DNA of 64,000 nucleotides from Sipunculus nudus (GCA_026874595.1 CM049319.1:66205417-66269416), one strand, 5' to 3'; counted from the first letter of the stretch, positions 37,219 through 50,231 are shown. The notes: a model not told the origin generated them from the letters alone. Program-made: numbers and translations.

Positions 37219-37431
37219 CTAAATATTACATCTTAGCACAGGGAATGTCGTAGTAGTCCATATGAAATGATTAACTGAACAATAATTCATCTGCACTTGA
37301 AGCCAATCGACCTTTAAGACAAAATCCAATACCTCCTCTCGCGTAATGCCGTCTTGTCTCATTCCATATGTTCCGAAGCAGCGATAGCTCTCCCGGATCT
37401 CGGCCATTATGAGGCAGCCGATGTTGTTCTA
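37219..37431 (-). CDS. Unassigned possible exon or exon relic
   Basis: On the minus strand an open frame from about 37,431 (after an in-frame TAG that could also be an AG acceptor) reads NNIGCLIMAEIRESYRCFGT and then YGMRQDGITREEVLDFVLKV. It is GC-richer and more protein-like than the surrounding DNA. DGITREE vaguely recalls an EF-hand loop, but the spacing is wrong. A weak donor AAAG|GTCGAT follows VLK. Past that point the frame looks random and stops at 37,219. Adjacent DNA is a tandem duplication, so this could be part of an old repeat. I do not recognise a family. Confidence 0.22.
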
Positions 37432-37489
37432 TACCAGGATATATTACATATTATCTGTTGGATTATTGTGCAGATTGGGTTAACAAACC

Positions 37490-37925
37490 AACAGCGATGT
37501 CAAGAAGGGCACAAAGACTTTCACATGGGTTCTGAAGTTCTGACCTATATAACAAAGGACGCATGCGGGGCGATAACACTTAAGGGTGAAGATCATTCAA
37601 GAAATAATTTAATTTTGGATGAACCTGAGATCAGTCTTTGCTTCGGTTGAAGTTCTTAGTTTGGCTCCTGTGGTAATATGTCTCTGCCAGCGATGGTTTG
37701 CCTACAGAGATGTCAATAAGGGCACAAATACTTTCACATGGGGCCAGAACTTCTGACCTATATAACAAAGGACGCATGCGGGGCGATAACACTTAGTGGT
37801 GAAAATCATGCAAGAAACAAATTGATTTTGGATGATCCTGAGCTGTCTTTGCTGCGGTAGAAGTTATTAGTTTGGCTCCTGTGGTTATATGTCTCTGCCA
37901 GCGATGGTTTGCCTGTTAATGAAGT
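37490..37925. repeat. Direct tandem duplication, unit about 217 bp
   Basis: GACGCATGCGGGGCGATAAC and TCTCTGCCAGCGATGGTTTG each occur twice, about 217 bp apart. The copies are about 90% alike by eye. No gene is seen. Confidence 0.88.
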
Positions 37926-38524
37926 GACTCAGAATGTTAAAGCAGATTTTGCCAAGAGGGTTAGGGCTGCAACGATGGAGTCATATATTATATTTTTCAT
38001 GAAATTTTGATCGTTACCGGATCCAGTAAATTTAAAATATTCTTTTTCATTGCCTCATAGGGTTTACAGAGGGCTAGTCTTTAATTACCTAGCAAAAGTG
38101 GAAACCTTAAGTCGAAATTTCCGAAAGGGGTGAGCATTTTTTTCCCGCCTGCTTACACAAACATGACTTAATTGAAGCCGTCAATATTGTCCTGGTGGTA
38201 GACCTAGTTAGACTGCACGTATATATATTACTCGTTTCTCTTGGCTTGTACTAATAAAATGTATAATATATATCCTGCATTTTGTTACCATATACCAGCT
38301 AGATATTTCTTGGCACCGCAGGTACCATAGTATCCCCAGACACAGAATCCCCCTCCCTTTAAGAATACCCCCCCCCCCCATATTTATCAGCATATACTGA
38401 CACTTAGCAAGCGACTATGTTTTTTTCCATCTATCAACATTAGAAACAATATTTTTCACCAAACATGGAGGACAATATGTTGAATCTCTCTTGAGGAAAG
38501 AGCATTAATTTATTTTACAGAAAC

Positions 38525-38830
38525 AGTTAGGTAGGTGGCGCCACCTGTGTGTTTTACGTAAAAACTTTCCCAGATGGATGGACATGCCAAAATTCAGACC
38601 AATACCTTGAACAAATCCGCAGATATGAGCAATTTTCAACAAAAGCACATGTACAGATGGACGCCACGCTAAAACGATTGCAGATGGCGCCACCAGCCTT
38701 GAGTATAAAATGAAGGAGTTCAAGATCTATGGATATGCACATTTTTAGGCCAATAGGACAAATCGCTAATCAGAAAAGGGTATTAATTTATTCTACAATA
38801 ACGGGAAGGTAGGTGGCGCCACGTGTATGG
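38525..38830. repeat. Repeat pair carrying AGGTGGCGCCACCT
   Basis: AGGTGGCGCCACCT (38,533-38,546) and its near copy (38,811-38,823) lie about 278 bp apart, each followed by an AAAACTTTCC..GATGGATGGACAT block. A third variant lies at 38,683-38,694. Confidence 0.7.
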
Positions 38831-38849
38831 TTTATGAAAAAACTTTCCA

Positions 38850-40190
38850 AGATGGATGGACATATATAAGTCAAGTTTGAAACCCATATATCAGTCCAAG
38901 CTGAAGTTATAAACAGGAAATGAATTTTTGGACAAGTGGCTCCTGTGACCTTCACCTTTGACCGTGTGACCTAAAAATGGATAGTGATCTTCCTCTATTG
39001 GCAGGTGAACTATATGTTCAAGATAAAAGGTCTGAAATGAAAAGGTTGGCTGAAAATGCATCCACAATCTTTTCAAAGATATATGTCCTGTGACCATGAC
39101 CTTGACTTCATGACCAAAAATCAATTAGGATCTTGTTTTATTGATGGGCCATATATAAGTCAAGTTTGATACCCATATATCATTCCAAGCTGGAGTAATC
39201 ATCAGGTAATGAATTTTTGGACAGATGGCTCCTGTGACCTTCACTTTTGACCTTGTGACCTAATAATGGAAAGGGATCTTCCTCTATTGGCAGGTGAACT
39301 ATATGTTTAAGATAAAAGGTCTGAAATGAAAAGGCTGGCTGAAAATGCATCCACAATCTTTTCAAAGATATGTGTCCTGTGACCATGACCTTGACTTCAT
39401 GACCAAAAATCAATTAGGATCTTGTTTTATTGATGGGCCATATATAAGTCAAGTTTGATACCCATATATCATTCCAAGCTGGAGTAATCATCAGGTAATG
39501 AATTTTTGGACGGATGGCTCCTGTGACCTTCACTTTTGACCTTGTGACCTAATAATGGAAAGGGATCTTCCTCTATTGGCAGGTGAACTATATGTTTAAG
39601 ATAAAAGGTCTGAAATGAAAAGGCTGGCTGAAAAATGCATCCACAATCTTTACAAAGATGTGTGTCCTGTGACCTTAACCTTGACTTCATGACCAAAAAT
39701 CAATAGAGGTCTTGTTATATTGATGGGCCATATATAAGTCACAGTTTTAAATCTATATATCAGTCCAAGCTGGAATTATCATACTGGAGCCTAATTTATA
39801 AACAAATGGTTTCCTGTGATTTTTACCTTTGACCTTGTGACCTCAAACTGGACAGGGGTCTTCCTCTATTGGCTGGTGAACTATATGTTCAAGATAAAAG
39901 GTCTGAGATGAAAAGTTTGGCTGAAAATGCCTCCACAATCTTTTCAAAGATGTGTGTCCTGTGACCTTGTCCTCTGACCTCATGACCCCAAAATCAGTAG
40001 AGGTCTTGCTTTATTGACTGGCCTTATATAAGTCAAGTTTGAAATCCGTATATCAGTCCAAGCTGGAATTATCATCCCAGAACCTAGTTTTTGGACAGAG
40101 GGCTCCTGTGGCCTTCATCTTTGACCTTGTGCCCTCAAAATTGATATGGATCATCCACTATTGGCAAGTGAACTATATGACATCAACACT
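38850..40190. repeat. 289-bp tandem array, about 5 units, rich in TGACCT
   Basis: Units begin near 38,863, 39,150, 39,439, 39,729 and 40,024 (CATATATAAGTCAAGTTTGA). The second and third units are almost identical, the outer ones more diverged. Each has clusters of TGACCT and TGACC, including TGACCTTGTGACCT. The roughly 77-codon minus-strand frames in the units are by-products. Confidence 0.93.
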
Positions 40191-40426
40191 GGAGATATCA
40201 TAAGAGGTGTGTAATTTTCACCAAATATAGAAATATTAAAGGTCAAGGCCACTAATGGTAAAGGTCATGACCCAAAATTAAATAGACCTCATCTCATAAC
40301 CCATCTCTCTACATGTTCATAATATTAAAGAAATCTGTCCATTAGTTTTTGACTTATAATGCTCACAGTATTGTCAAGTGGCAATTATGGGGGTAATAAA
40401 AGGCGTAAAACAAGAAAAGGGTAACG

Positions 40427-40438
40427 GGTGGCGCCACC
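40427..40438. repeat. GGTGGCGCCACC palindrome
   Basis: An isolated copy of the 12-14-bp palindrome that recurs at 5,074, 5,383, 38,533, 38,683, 38,811, 62,626 and 62,867. Confidence 0.7.
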
Positions 40439-40633
40439 AGTTTCAGGCATATCAAAAGGCTATCCAAGATCTTCGGTCACCTTGATTTTTGGGTCAGTCC
40501 ATGCAAGCTTTCTTGAGATATTTAAGGATTTCTGTTGTTTACAGTAAAAATTGACCTATTCAAGTTCAAGGTCACCCTCCTATCAAAGGTCATGACCCCA
40601 TTTTTTTAGTTATCCCGCTCACAAGATTTTTCT

Positions 40634-40654
40634 GCGGCGGCGGCGGCGGCGGCA
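40634..40654. repeat. (CGG)n microsatellite
   Basis: About seven GGC units, a rare GC-rich triplet tract in this AT-rich window. Confidence 0.9.
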
Positions 40655-40904
40655 GCGTGACTTTGTCTGGGGATACAAATATGGATCAGGTCCTGGCCCC
40701 ACATTGCGTATATAGATCAAGTTATTTATCGGGGGTATGAAGTCAGAAACCACTTATATTTTTATTGCATCCCAAATATCTTTACCTATACATTTTAACG
40801 CTAGAGTCCTTCCGAGATTAATCTTCTGGTGTCATCCTGTTAGATCTTTCAGACTACAAATAATCTAAATGTCACCTGAAGCCAGACAAAACTGGTTTAT
40901 ATTC

Positions 40905-42195
40905 ACACATACGCCATCGGTGGCTCCCCGGAGAGACCTGCCGTGCTGATCACACAGTCTCGGGTCATTCTCAGATTGATCTTTTCTACAATTGTGCAGT
41001 TGGCCGGCGCGAAGAATTTACCAAAAGGGTAGTGAATAATTTACCCCTATACATGGCATCAGGTAGCGAAAAGCGGTCGTAGGTGTCATAGCAAGCCACT
41101 TGTAGTCCTTTCATGAATCTGATATGTAATGTCTTCTTAGTTTTTGCAAACCCCACTCTGTCAGATTTACAAGAAATCCGGCTTTCTTATTCATATAACT
41201 CTTATTATGGACTTTTACTCAAATATATTAATAATTAATAGCTAGGTCAGTCTCAGATGTATGCCATTTGAGATCCTGGGGTACGAGGTCCTCTGACCTA
41301 CAGAAAAACCTAGCTTCCTTCATTATATAGGCAATGAAAGTACAACATTCCAGAAATTATATAAGTTAAGGATTCTATCTATGCATTTATTATGCATTTA
41401 TTTATTTTTTCAATAGTTTGACAAAAATATTGTATTAATAAAGACGTTAACCCAAATTATTCATAGACATGATCAGCCTTTAAATCATTTGAGTAGTAAT
41501 TGCTTCTGTCTTATTTTTATGCAATTTATCATTTATATTTTATATTTATATAAATCACGTTTATACACACTGACAGGCCATTGGTTGCTCCCCAGAGAGA
41601 CCTGCCATGCTGATTACATAGTCTCGGGTCATTCTGTGGGCCAGTGGGTCAGGGCGAAGAATTTACCAAAATGGTAATGAATAATTTACCCCTATACATG
41701 GGATAGGGCAGCGTTGAGCAGTCGTACGTGTCATAACAAAGCCACTTGTTGTCTTTTCAGGAAGTTATATTGTTTTTTTTTTTGGTTTTTGCAAACTTCC
41801 CTCCGGCAGGGTGACAAGAAACCCGGCTTTCTTATTCATATAACTCTCAATATGGACTACTACTCAAATATATTAATAATCTATAGCTAGGTCACTGTCA
41901 GTTGTATCCCATTTGAGATCCTGGTCTACGAGGCCAAAAGGCCCCCTCTGACCAACATAAAAACCTAGCTCCCTTCAATATGTAAACAATGAGAGTACAA
42001 CATTGCTGAAATTATATAAGTGAAGGAGTCTATTTATGCATTTTTTATGCATTTATTTATTTTTTCAATAGGTTGACAAAAGTATAGTATAAATAAAGAC
42101 GTTAACCCAAATTATTCAAAGACATACTCAGCCTTTAGGTCACTGCAGTAGTAACTGATTCTGTCTAATTTTAATGCAATTTATCATTTATATTG
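40905..42195. repeat. 655-bp tandem duplication, with a third relic at 43,390-43,690
   Basis: The block from GAGAGACCTGCC..CAGTCTCGGGTCATTCT to ATGCAATTTATCATTTATAT is present at about 40,930-41,540 and 41,590-42,190. GAATAATTTACCCCTATACA is shared. A diverged third copy of the AATAATTTACCC..CATCAGGTAGCG part lies at 43,395-43,560. Confidence 0.85.
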
Positions 42196-45079
42196 ACCGT
42201 GGATAATTGTTTTTTTTTAACGAGAAAATGAGATTTAGGTAGTATAGATCGTGTCATTAAGCAAGTTGTCTCCAAATCTGGAAAGCTGTCTGAATATGCT
42301 TCTTGACTATTACTTGATACACATCTTGTTGGGATAAAAGTTCTTGTCAGAAGGAGGTGCAAGTATTTATCGACAAGAGTACTCCTGAACCAACATCTCA
42401 AAAACAATTTAATGTCCGTTCCCTGATTGCTGATAGGTTCAGCAAAAAAAGAAGTTATGGTAAAAATAAATTAATTTACTCTTAACCTGTCTCTTGGAGA
42501 ATGTTATCTCGTCTTCAGTTGTTTTGCTTCTTTCATACTCTCCTTTTTTTTAAAGTTACCCACTCTATACCCTGAAGAGTTTCAATGTGATGCAAACTGC
42601 AGAAATGTGCATTAAATTTCGCTTATGCTGAAATCATGTCTGATACCTTGGAGGACATAACTTCAGGATGTCGGTTTACCAAATGTGTCATTCCGTGGAC
42701 AAATTATCTTTTGGCTAAATTATTTTCGTTACAAACGAATATATTAAAGGTAAATGTTTACAATTTGGCAGGAGCCTGAGGCTGCCTGAATTTTATGAAG
42801 CCCAGGGCTGCAACCGGCCAAGCTCATAAATAAACCCGCACTGAGCTGGGTTATTTTTATCTAAATTCATTATGTGGGTGACAATGATTCTCCTAGGACC
42901 CTTTTTTTATACATGCCAAGTTGCCTAAGGATTGATTTAGAGGCCAATATTACATTTACAAGTGTGTATAGGAGTGTGTATGTGTATAATGATACTTCTT
43001 GTGTTTGGATCCGTAGTGCCTGTAAAGGCACATATAACGAACTGAAGCGGTGTCTTTCATTCTCGAGTCTTAATTAATTCCAACAAAAAATAAAGAAATT
43101 AAAAGACACCAGGATAGTAGGGATAAGGAATAATTTTATATTGGAGTTTAAGCCACGCTGAGGATGCTTTGCAACAGTATTTTGTATACTCTTTCTAAGC
43201 GATTCATTTCCTAGATTTCCCTTATCTCGATTTTTCATTAGCTGTAGTTCTTAATCTTTGCATGTTGCTTCACGACCTGTAACCGTCACAACGGGTACAT
43301 TTGAAATATTATTTTTTCATCCAAATATATATTACTCGGCTCTCTTTTGAAATCCAGAGTTTTATTTCTATTACGTGAACTGAAATAAACAAATGCATGA
43401 ATAATTTACCCTCATTACACATGCATGACATCAGGTAGCGTATACCGGCCATGCTTATCATAGCAAAGCCACTGGTAGGCTTTTATGCATTTTTATCTTG
43501 CATTTTGCAAAGCTCCCTAATAAGCAGATAAACCTGAAACCCAAGCTGCCTTCGGCATTTTGCCATCAGTCTAGTCTATCGCTCAGCTATCTTTTTTATT
43601 TGTATAAATAAAGCTACAGTTAGATAAGTGGCAGATTCATGCCACTGGCGCCCTGGACTTTGAGACCCTGGGAGGCCCCCGGATAGATAGGGTTCCGTGA
43701 TAAGGTTTTATATATATTTCCCGTGAAAGGTTTCCTATGATTTTGGATAGACTTATCAATTTCACGACGCATGTTTCGCAACCTGCAGTTCCTGTTTATG
43801 TAAATAGTGAATCAGATAAATAAGAAGAGGTTCCTCCTTCTATAATCAAGATACGATTCAGTCTAGTATTGTATAGTTCCCAAGAACACAAATGGACACA
43901 ATGCATATATAATTTATATATATAGAAATTAACAGTGTTGTTTTTCTTCAGAGTTAATTTATATATATATATATATATATCTTCTATCAGGGCGGATTTT
44001 TCCTGTATAGTATATTTCCAACTAGCCAGGCTGACCCGACATTCGGTTCGTTATGAACATGCGTTATCATGCTTTTATTCACTAATTATATTTATTCACT
44101 GAATTTGCTTTAATTTGCTGGCGTTATGTCGTAAGTACACAAGTAAGACAAAGAACGGCTACGAAGACATCAAACTCGTTAGAAAGAAAACGCGAGAGCC
44201 TAGACCCTCTTATTCCGTAACCGATTTCAACATTAATATTCAAATTAAAAGACTAATTAGAAACTATTTTACCATATTTTACCACTGTTTTTGAATTCAT
44301 TTGCTTTCCTCTGACCTGAACTGTGAATTGAAATATTCAAATGGAAATTTTCCCTAATAACCACTTTTCATTTTTTTTCTTGGATAGCAGAACACGACCT
44401 TCGTGCCAATAAGATTATTCAGAGTACAGTTGCTAATTCTCAAATTTATCAAACAATAAATATTCAAATAGTTCTTCATATATTTTTCTTTAGTGTGAGT
44501 AAGTAATATCGGATTTCAAATTGGAAATTGAAACAAAACGCGGGAAATTTCGCTGGATTAACAGAAAAACAGAGTGCTAGGAAATCTGCCATAACAACTT
44601 GATAGAGGCCAAAGTACATTAATTCTTGTATACTTGTCCCGAACCATTTTAGCTTTATATAAAGAATGTGCGTGTAATTGTAAATGTAAAGTTTCTGAAA
44701 ATCACCAGGCACCTAAAAGTTGGGCCATGGAACATATATCGTGTTTTTCATAAAAAAAATACTCTCCAAAATCCCTGCATCTGTCGTGCTTTGCCTCTGC
44801 CCTCTGGTCTCCTAATGTCGTGGTTTTCACGTCCCTGGTAAAGTTGACTTAAGCCCAGGAATGGCTTCCCGAGAGTGGTCTTGTCCGACAACTGTCACTG
44901 CCAGATTCTAGTGTACATTTCTCACGCAGCAGTCACATACTAGGTTAATCCATTTCATGTCGAAATGGATTACCATGGAATTCGACCGCTGATTAGGGAG
45001 TGTAAACCGGCCAAGAGGCCAGACTAGCCGTGAATACAAGACTCAGTAGCCGTTCATATTAGGGTGTTAAAAGCATAAC
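42196..45079. other. Intron DNA, mostly unassigned
   Basis: It contains the third relic of the 655-bp repeat (43,390-43,690) and a (TA)n tract at 43,958. Otherwise nothing was recognised. Confidence 0.5.
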
Positions 45080-45450
45080 TTCGAGTCATGATACAAGCCA
45101 TACTAGGGGAATGTGCTGCAGCAAACCCAGTTGTTTTGATATCGTGGTAAACTTAATCTAATGGTCAGTGATAATGAATTAACACCAAAGAATACATGTG
45201 TACTCACAAACCAAACTGATAATCCGTGCTTTGATCACGATCACGGGTCATTTCCTATATCGCGTACAAGTTGGCTGCAGTAAAGTAACAATGAGTGGGA
45301 TTTACCAATATACTGAGTCTAAACGGAACTTTCATCGCACATGACAGGTGATTTTAGAAAATATCCTGAAATGCTAACGATTGGTATGGGCTTTGTAAGG
45401 TGACAGGGCACTTGTAGGTCATAAGACATTTTCAAAAATGACACTGACTT
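45080..45450. repeat. Dispersed repeat, copy 1 (GCGTACAAGTTGGCTG family)
   Basis: The order ATGATACAAGCCATA, ACACCAAAGAA, CTCACAAACCAAAC, TATCGCGTACAAGTTGGCTG, GAGTCTAAACGGA and AATGACA is shared with 59,200-59,600. Confidence 0.7.
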
Positions 45451-46149
45451 TTCTCGTAGAATTCATGTGATTTCTGACTCAGAAAAGGGATAGTATTAAT
45501 GAAGCTTAGGTAATCCCTGCTAATTATATAACATTTATAACAACCCTCTAGCGAATGAAACACGTGCCCATATTGATAAAAAAGTATAATTAAAAATGTG
45601 CCTGGAGGTGATTGATTGTTCGGAAGATGTACAGAAGTTGAAAGGTCCCTTGTTGTTGTCAGTAAAAGCATGTAAAGTTTTTTATATTGGGAACAGCTAC
45701 CTGAGGAACAGCTCCATTCACACCCGAGGAAGGAGGCCAGCACAATAACATACACAAACCTATCTATAGTCTTTTAAAAAGGTGTCAACCATTAACATTA
45801 CTTTTTGCCAGTAACAGCATGTGCTGTAACGCCATCCTGTCATTGGCAAAGCTCTGGTACTTCTGTTTCGTTGCTCAATTGTCTTGTTCGACGATTGTTT
45901 GGATAACCATGAGTACATTTGCTGGTTTCTATGACAAAAAATGAAAACTTATGATGAAATTAAAGATTTAAACTTACTATTATTCATATTGCTACATCGT
46001 GTATTCTCCTTTGTCGGAAAACTGTTTTCAGGGTATTTGGATTCCGATGATCACTGATGGCCATTTTAAAGATTCGGTTCTTAAGGACAATTCGCTATTT
46101 AAGTGAAATAGTGAAAATATAAATTGATTTTTAGTAATATGTTTACTGC

Positions 46150-46425
46150 TACTTTACAAGACCAGCTTTCGGTGCTCAGTATCCAAAGCACAATACTCAA
46201 AGCCGGGAGATCGTGAGTTCGAATCCGAGACTGTGAGGTTTTTTACTTTCGCCACCAGCAAGGGCGAACGCTCTGAAGGCTCAATGGCTGTGCCGAATGG
46301 CCGTGTTTCACTGAAACACAAAACGGGTGAGTCTTTATGGGGGTTCCTTGGTGGTATGATCAAACATGGGAACGATTACACACCCATGGCCTGCAGGTGC
46401 AGCGGTAACCGGGACTGATTAACAC
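46150..46425 (+). mobile_element. SINE copy 3, tRNA-headed
   Basis: The head contains TACTCAAAGCCGGGAGATCG and a B box GAGTTCGAATCC (46,215-46,226). The anticodon position resembles CAA, which would be tRNA-Leu-like. The core has GTGTTTCACTGAAACACAAA, GGTTCCTTGGTGGTATGATC and GAACGATTACACACCC. No clear poly-A tail or target duplication was seen. Confidence 0.75.
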
Positions 46426-46502
46426 CAGGATATTAATTGCGAGGAAGAATGTGATACTGCCCTGTCACGATCCCCGGGAATTCTGCAGATTTACATTCAC
46501 TA

Positions 46503-47020
46503 AAGGCCCCTTTACACAGGGCTGCCACCTTTGTGCCACCTTTGAGCAACCAAAAAATGACCAGAACGCTCAATAGTCGCCTAAACCCGGAACATCCTTT
46601 TTCTGTGTAATTGCTCAATAACCGTTTCAGCGATACTTGTGCCTCCCTTGAACCTCCCAAAATACAACATAAGGGCATTTTCTTTCCTGCCTCCCCTCTG
46701 CTTCCCCTGTGCCACCAGCGCGACCACTGTGCCTCCATTCTACAACTACGGCAATACTTGTGCCTCCCTTCTGCCTCCTTTGAGCCACCTTTGAGCAACC
46801 CACCACCTCGGCGACCTTTGTGCGATTGTTTTGAACATGTTCAAAAACTCACGGCGACCATGGCGTCCATGGCGATGCCTGAAACTCCTGTGTACCACCT
46901 TTGAACGACCTATATAGGCAACCATTCTGCCTTCTTTGAGCCTCCTACGACGACCTGGTAAATGTTGTGGTCGCACACGGAAGGCAGAAAGGTCGCTATT
47001 CTGTGGAAAGGCCCCTTAAG
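46503..47020. mobile_element. About 515-bp MITE with TIR ending CCTTTMCACAG
   Basis: The left end AAAGGCCCCTTTACACAG (46,503) and right end CTGTGGAAAGGCCCCTT are inverted, with small differences. The interior is rich in GCCACCTTTG/GCCTCC blocks, which explains the 121- and 97-codon chance frames on opposite strands. TAA lies at the left end and TTAA at the right. No transposase seen, class uncertain. Confidence 0.65.
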
Positions 47021-50000
47021 TTAAGCTAGAAAATAAGTTTACACCCATATGTGTTCTGAAGCTATGTATGTTTCCCCTACACTGTAACAGTTACTCTAGG
47101 ACTGCAGCGGTCTTCCAGGGTCTGAGAAAAGCTTGTTTCTGCTACACACGTCCTCTGGCCAACGCGTTTCTTTTTTTCTTCTGATGAATATCCAAGGAAT
47201 TTACGAAACCAGTCGAGCGGGCCAGCGGCGAGTCCCCGGCCGAGAGCCGGTTGCCATGGTAGAATACCTACCCGCTTTTGGAAGCTCTCATTTTGCTGAA
47301 GGTCCTATGTCATTTTTTCCTCGTCGGAGGCTTTTCTCGGTTCTTTTACTTAGTGCACCGTATAACATCGTAGATGGATGGTCCCCATGGCATTAACCCG
47401 TTTTTGAATCTAATCCTATCCACAGTAACTTCCGTCAAAAACATATAAGACCAATAAGAAAGAAGAATAAATGCAGTGTTATTCATTTGCTCAAAGTCTG
47501 GGTGACCTAACGCAAAAAAGGACTCTTAGGTTTGTGTAAATATCCGCCTCGACGGGTTTTTTGTCTGCTGTTCTCGTATTGGGACACAATAAATTCAACC
47601 CTTGTCGTTGTTGAAAAGCAAGTTCCGATGGCGTAGTTCCCAAGGTGACCAAAATACTGCATTTTTACCAGTATTATTCATCATTTATCAATATCATTCA
47701 TAATAAATATACGTGACACAGAAACCTGAAATAAATCAATGCTGAGTTTTGAAAAATTGCCTCTGGTAACCTATCGGTGCATTCCTGCTAACAGTCAAAC
47801 AAGCATAAAAATAACCTACCAACAAATACACATATATTGATAGAGACATATTTACCTTTACAGAAAAGGGATGAAAAAATAAAACGTCACGCACTTAAGC
47901 CTGTCTATTTCAGGGGCACCAAATCTTATTAAATAATTCATAGAGCAATTCATTTGAAGATATCGTGTTGGAAACCAGACAAAGAGAGGAATGTGAGTAG
48001 ACAAAGATCTCCAAGATGATATGTTCGATTGTATCACATTGTGCATCCAACTCCAAAAATTAAAAATGAGACACCCGCTCTCGTTCGTCCGATACTTGGA
48101 TTTGTGGCAGAACCTATGTTTATAGGCCAACAAGAGCGGGTTTCGCATATAAAAATTTGGAGCTGGATACACAATGCGATTCCACACTGTCACTGGTCTA
48201 ATTATATTTCTTCGCTCTGTGCGCACCCTGGTGGTGTGACCCGGAAAACTTTGCTATACAAAGCGGCGTTTTAAGCAAAAGGAGGTGTGAGACGACAACA
48301 GTGTATAACCGCTGATTCAGCTATAGCAATAATTAGCAAATATAAATACCAAAGGTTCGGGGCTCATTAAAAAATAGGGACACTGATTCTGTAGATTTAT
48401 TTTCGATTTTGCTTCGGTTGAATAAATAAATAATCAACGAATTACATGTTTTGCAATCGCTGGGCCATCATTGGTGGCCTTCCCCGACGCCAGCAATTAT
48501 GGGGAATTAGATACTGAGTGTAGGACACAAAACAAATTTTTGACCCAGATATTAATGCAGGAATAAACTCATCAGTTACTATAAGCCTCTCCCATTTCCG
48601 TGGGGAGGACTTGCAGACCATAGTGGAAGCTCCCCGGAGTGGTTGTGAAAAAAAATATCAGAGGTTAAGCCCCCGTCTGCGACAGAGTCCCAATAAAATA
48701 AAAGATTGACAAAACCATCAGGTATGGAGCGTATCTCTTCGCTCTGCTAGGGCCACTTTAATTACGTGTGGTACAATGGTTTTCCTGTCACGCCTTATCA
48801 GCTGATAGTATGGCTTCTCGACCGGCCAAGGTGAACACTTGAGCACCTCGAAGTAATAAAAAAAAAACAACTAAAAATTATTTCCGTCTCGTCCTCTGCC
48901 GCCGCTGTGGTTTGTTTCAAGTTGGTCAGATATAAAAAAAAAACGCTATAAACGTAAAAGCGTTAGGGCTGGGTATCGCCTGCAATTTGTTCGTATTGCG
49001 ATGAATCGTTTAATTAATTTTTCATAAAATGCGAAAAAGCAACTGTCATTGCTGTGAAGAAAACGAAATGTTGAATGTATGCCTGTTATTTTATTTATTT
49101 GTTTCCGTTGGACTCACTGCAATTATCCTAAAGGTTACACACGAATTATTAATGGAACGGATGTAATGTTCGTGACATAATTGTTCACGTCAATAACCTT
49201 TTGTGAGCAATGTCACTTTCTATAAATCAAGCGAGGTGCAGTTCCATGCCTGAAAAATGTACTCGTTTTTCTGGTGCTGTTGTTTTAAAGTTTCCTAAGT
49301 CTTGGAATATCGCGTTTGTAATTATATTTGGATGTAATTAAATTTGAATAAAAAAAAGTAATAAATATTGGCGTAACTTTACTGAAACATGTCCAATTGG
49401 ATGATAATAAATATATTGTTCACAATGATATATAATGTGAAGGGCCTGAAGTAAATGTTGTATAATGTTTGGCCTATATATTGATACGATGATGCCTAAA
49501 CCTTAGTTATAGCACTGTGTCATATACTTTGACAGAGCGACGACTAATGATTTAAATTGCAATTATACAAGAACACGTATTATACTGTAAAAAATGTATT
49601 TTGACAAGCTTTTAAAAACCCTATATTGGACGCCGGTTTGTCAATTATTAATGCAATATGGAGAAGTTCTCCTAGATTTGTGTTATCTTGAATTCGTTCA
49701 ATTTTTGTTCTGCACGCTAATGCATTTTCATTGCAAATGCTTTTTTTTTTAATTATGCTTCGGTATAAAAAAAGTGTCAGATACAAAGAAATATAAATGA
49801 ATGCACTTCTGTAGAAGGCAACAAGGTTTGCATTCTGGAAGAGAAAAAAACCCAACCAATTGAACCTAAATGTAAACATTAATTAGAAAGCAATGATGAA
49901 GCGCATACCTGCGCCGTCGACTGGTTTCACAACTAGATCTGCCCAAGAAATTATTCATTTATTATTTACTGACACATAATAAAAGGCACACGGACAAAAA

Positions 50001-50156
50001 ACAGAGAAAGAGGATTGAACCAGCAGAAGTGGTAAAGATAAATATTGGTTATACCATAGATATGGGTCGAAACAGTAAGACTTTGTACTTGTATTAATTT
50101 TTGTTTCTTTACATGCAAAAAATAAAAGGACCAGTCTGTAAAATCAATGGTTATTG

Positions 50157-50157
<1 letters not shown>
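47021..50157. other. Intron DNA, mostly unassigned
   Basis: A GC-richer island around 47,200-47,400 (GCGGCGAGTCCCCGGCCGAG) stands out but shows no protein or tRNA fold that I recognise. The hairpin MITE at 48.0 kb is the only element called. Confidence 0.45.
48025..48185. mobile_element. 160-bp hairpin MITE
   Basis: The left arm (CACATTGTGCATCCAACTCC ... CACCCGCTCTCGTT, 48,034-48,083) is matched in inverse by the right arm (AACAAGAGCGGGTTTCGC ... GGAGCTGGATACACAATG, 48,128-48,177). The loop is about 45 bp. A single-arm copy lies at 57,339-57,430. Confidence 0.8.

Positions 50158-50229
<72 letters not shown>
50158..50229. repeat. (TA)n microsatellite, about 36 units
   Basis: An uninterrupted TA tract. 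Similar tracts: 31,179-31,208, 34,254-34,291, 51,150-51,181, 52,558-52,585, 55,320-55,377, 60,740-60,795 and 61,830-61,872. Confidence 0.97.

Positions 50230-50231
<2 letters not shown>

Noticed and set aside
46433-46798. 121-codon minus-strand Cys/Arg-rich frame
   Set aside because: Lies inside a MITE made of GCCACCTTTG blocks. An equally long chance frame exists on the other strand.
48029-48274. 81-codon frame across the hairpin MITE
   Set aside because: Produced by the inverted arms. No family features.
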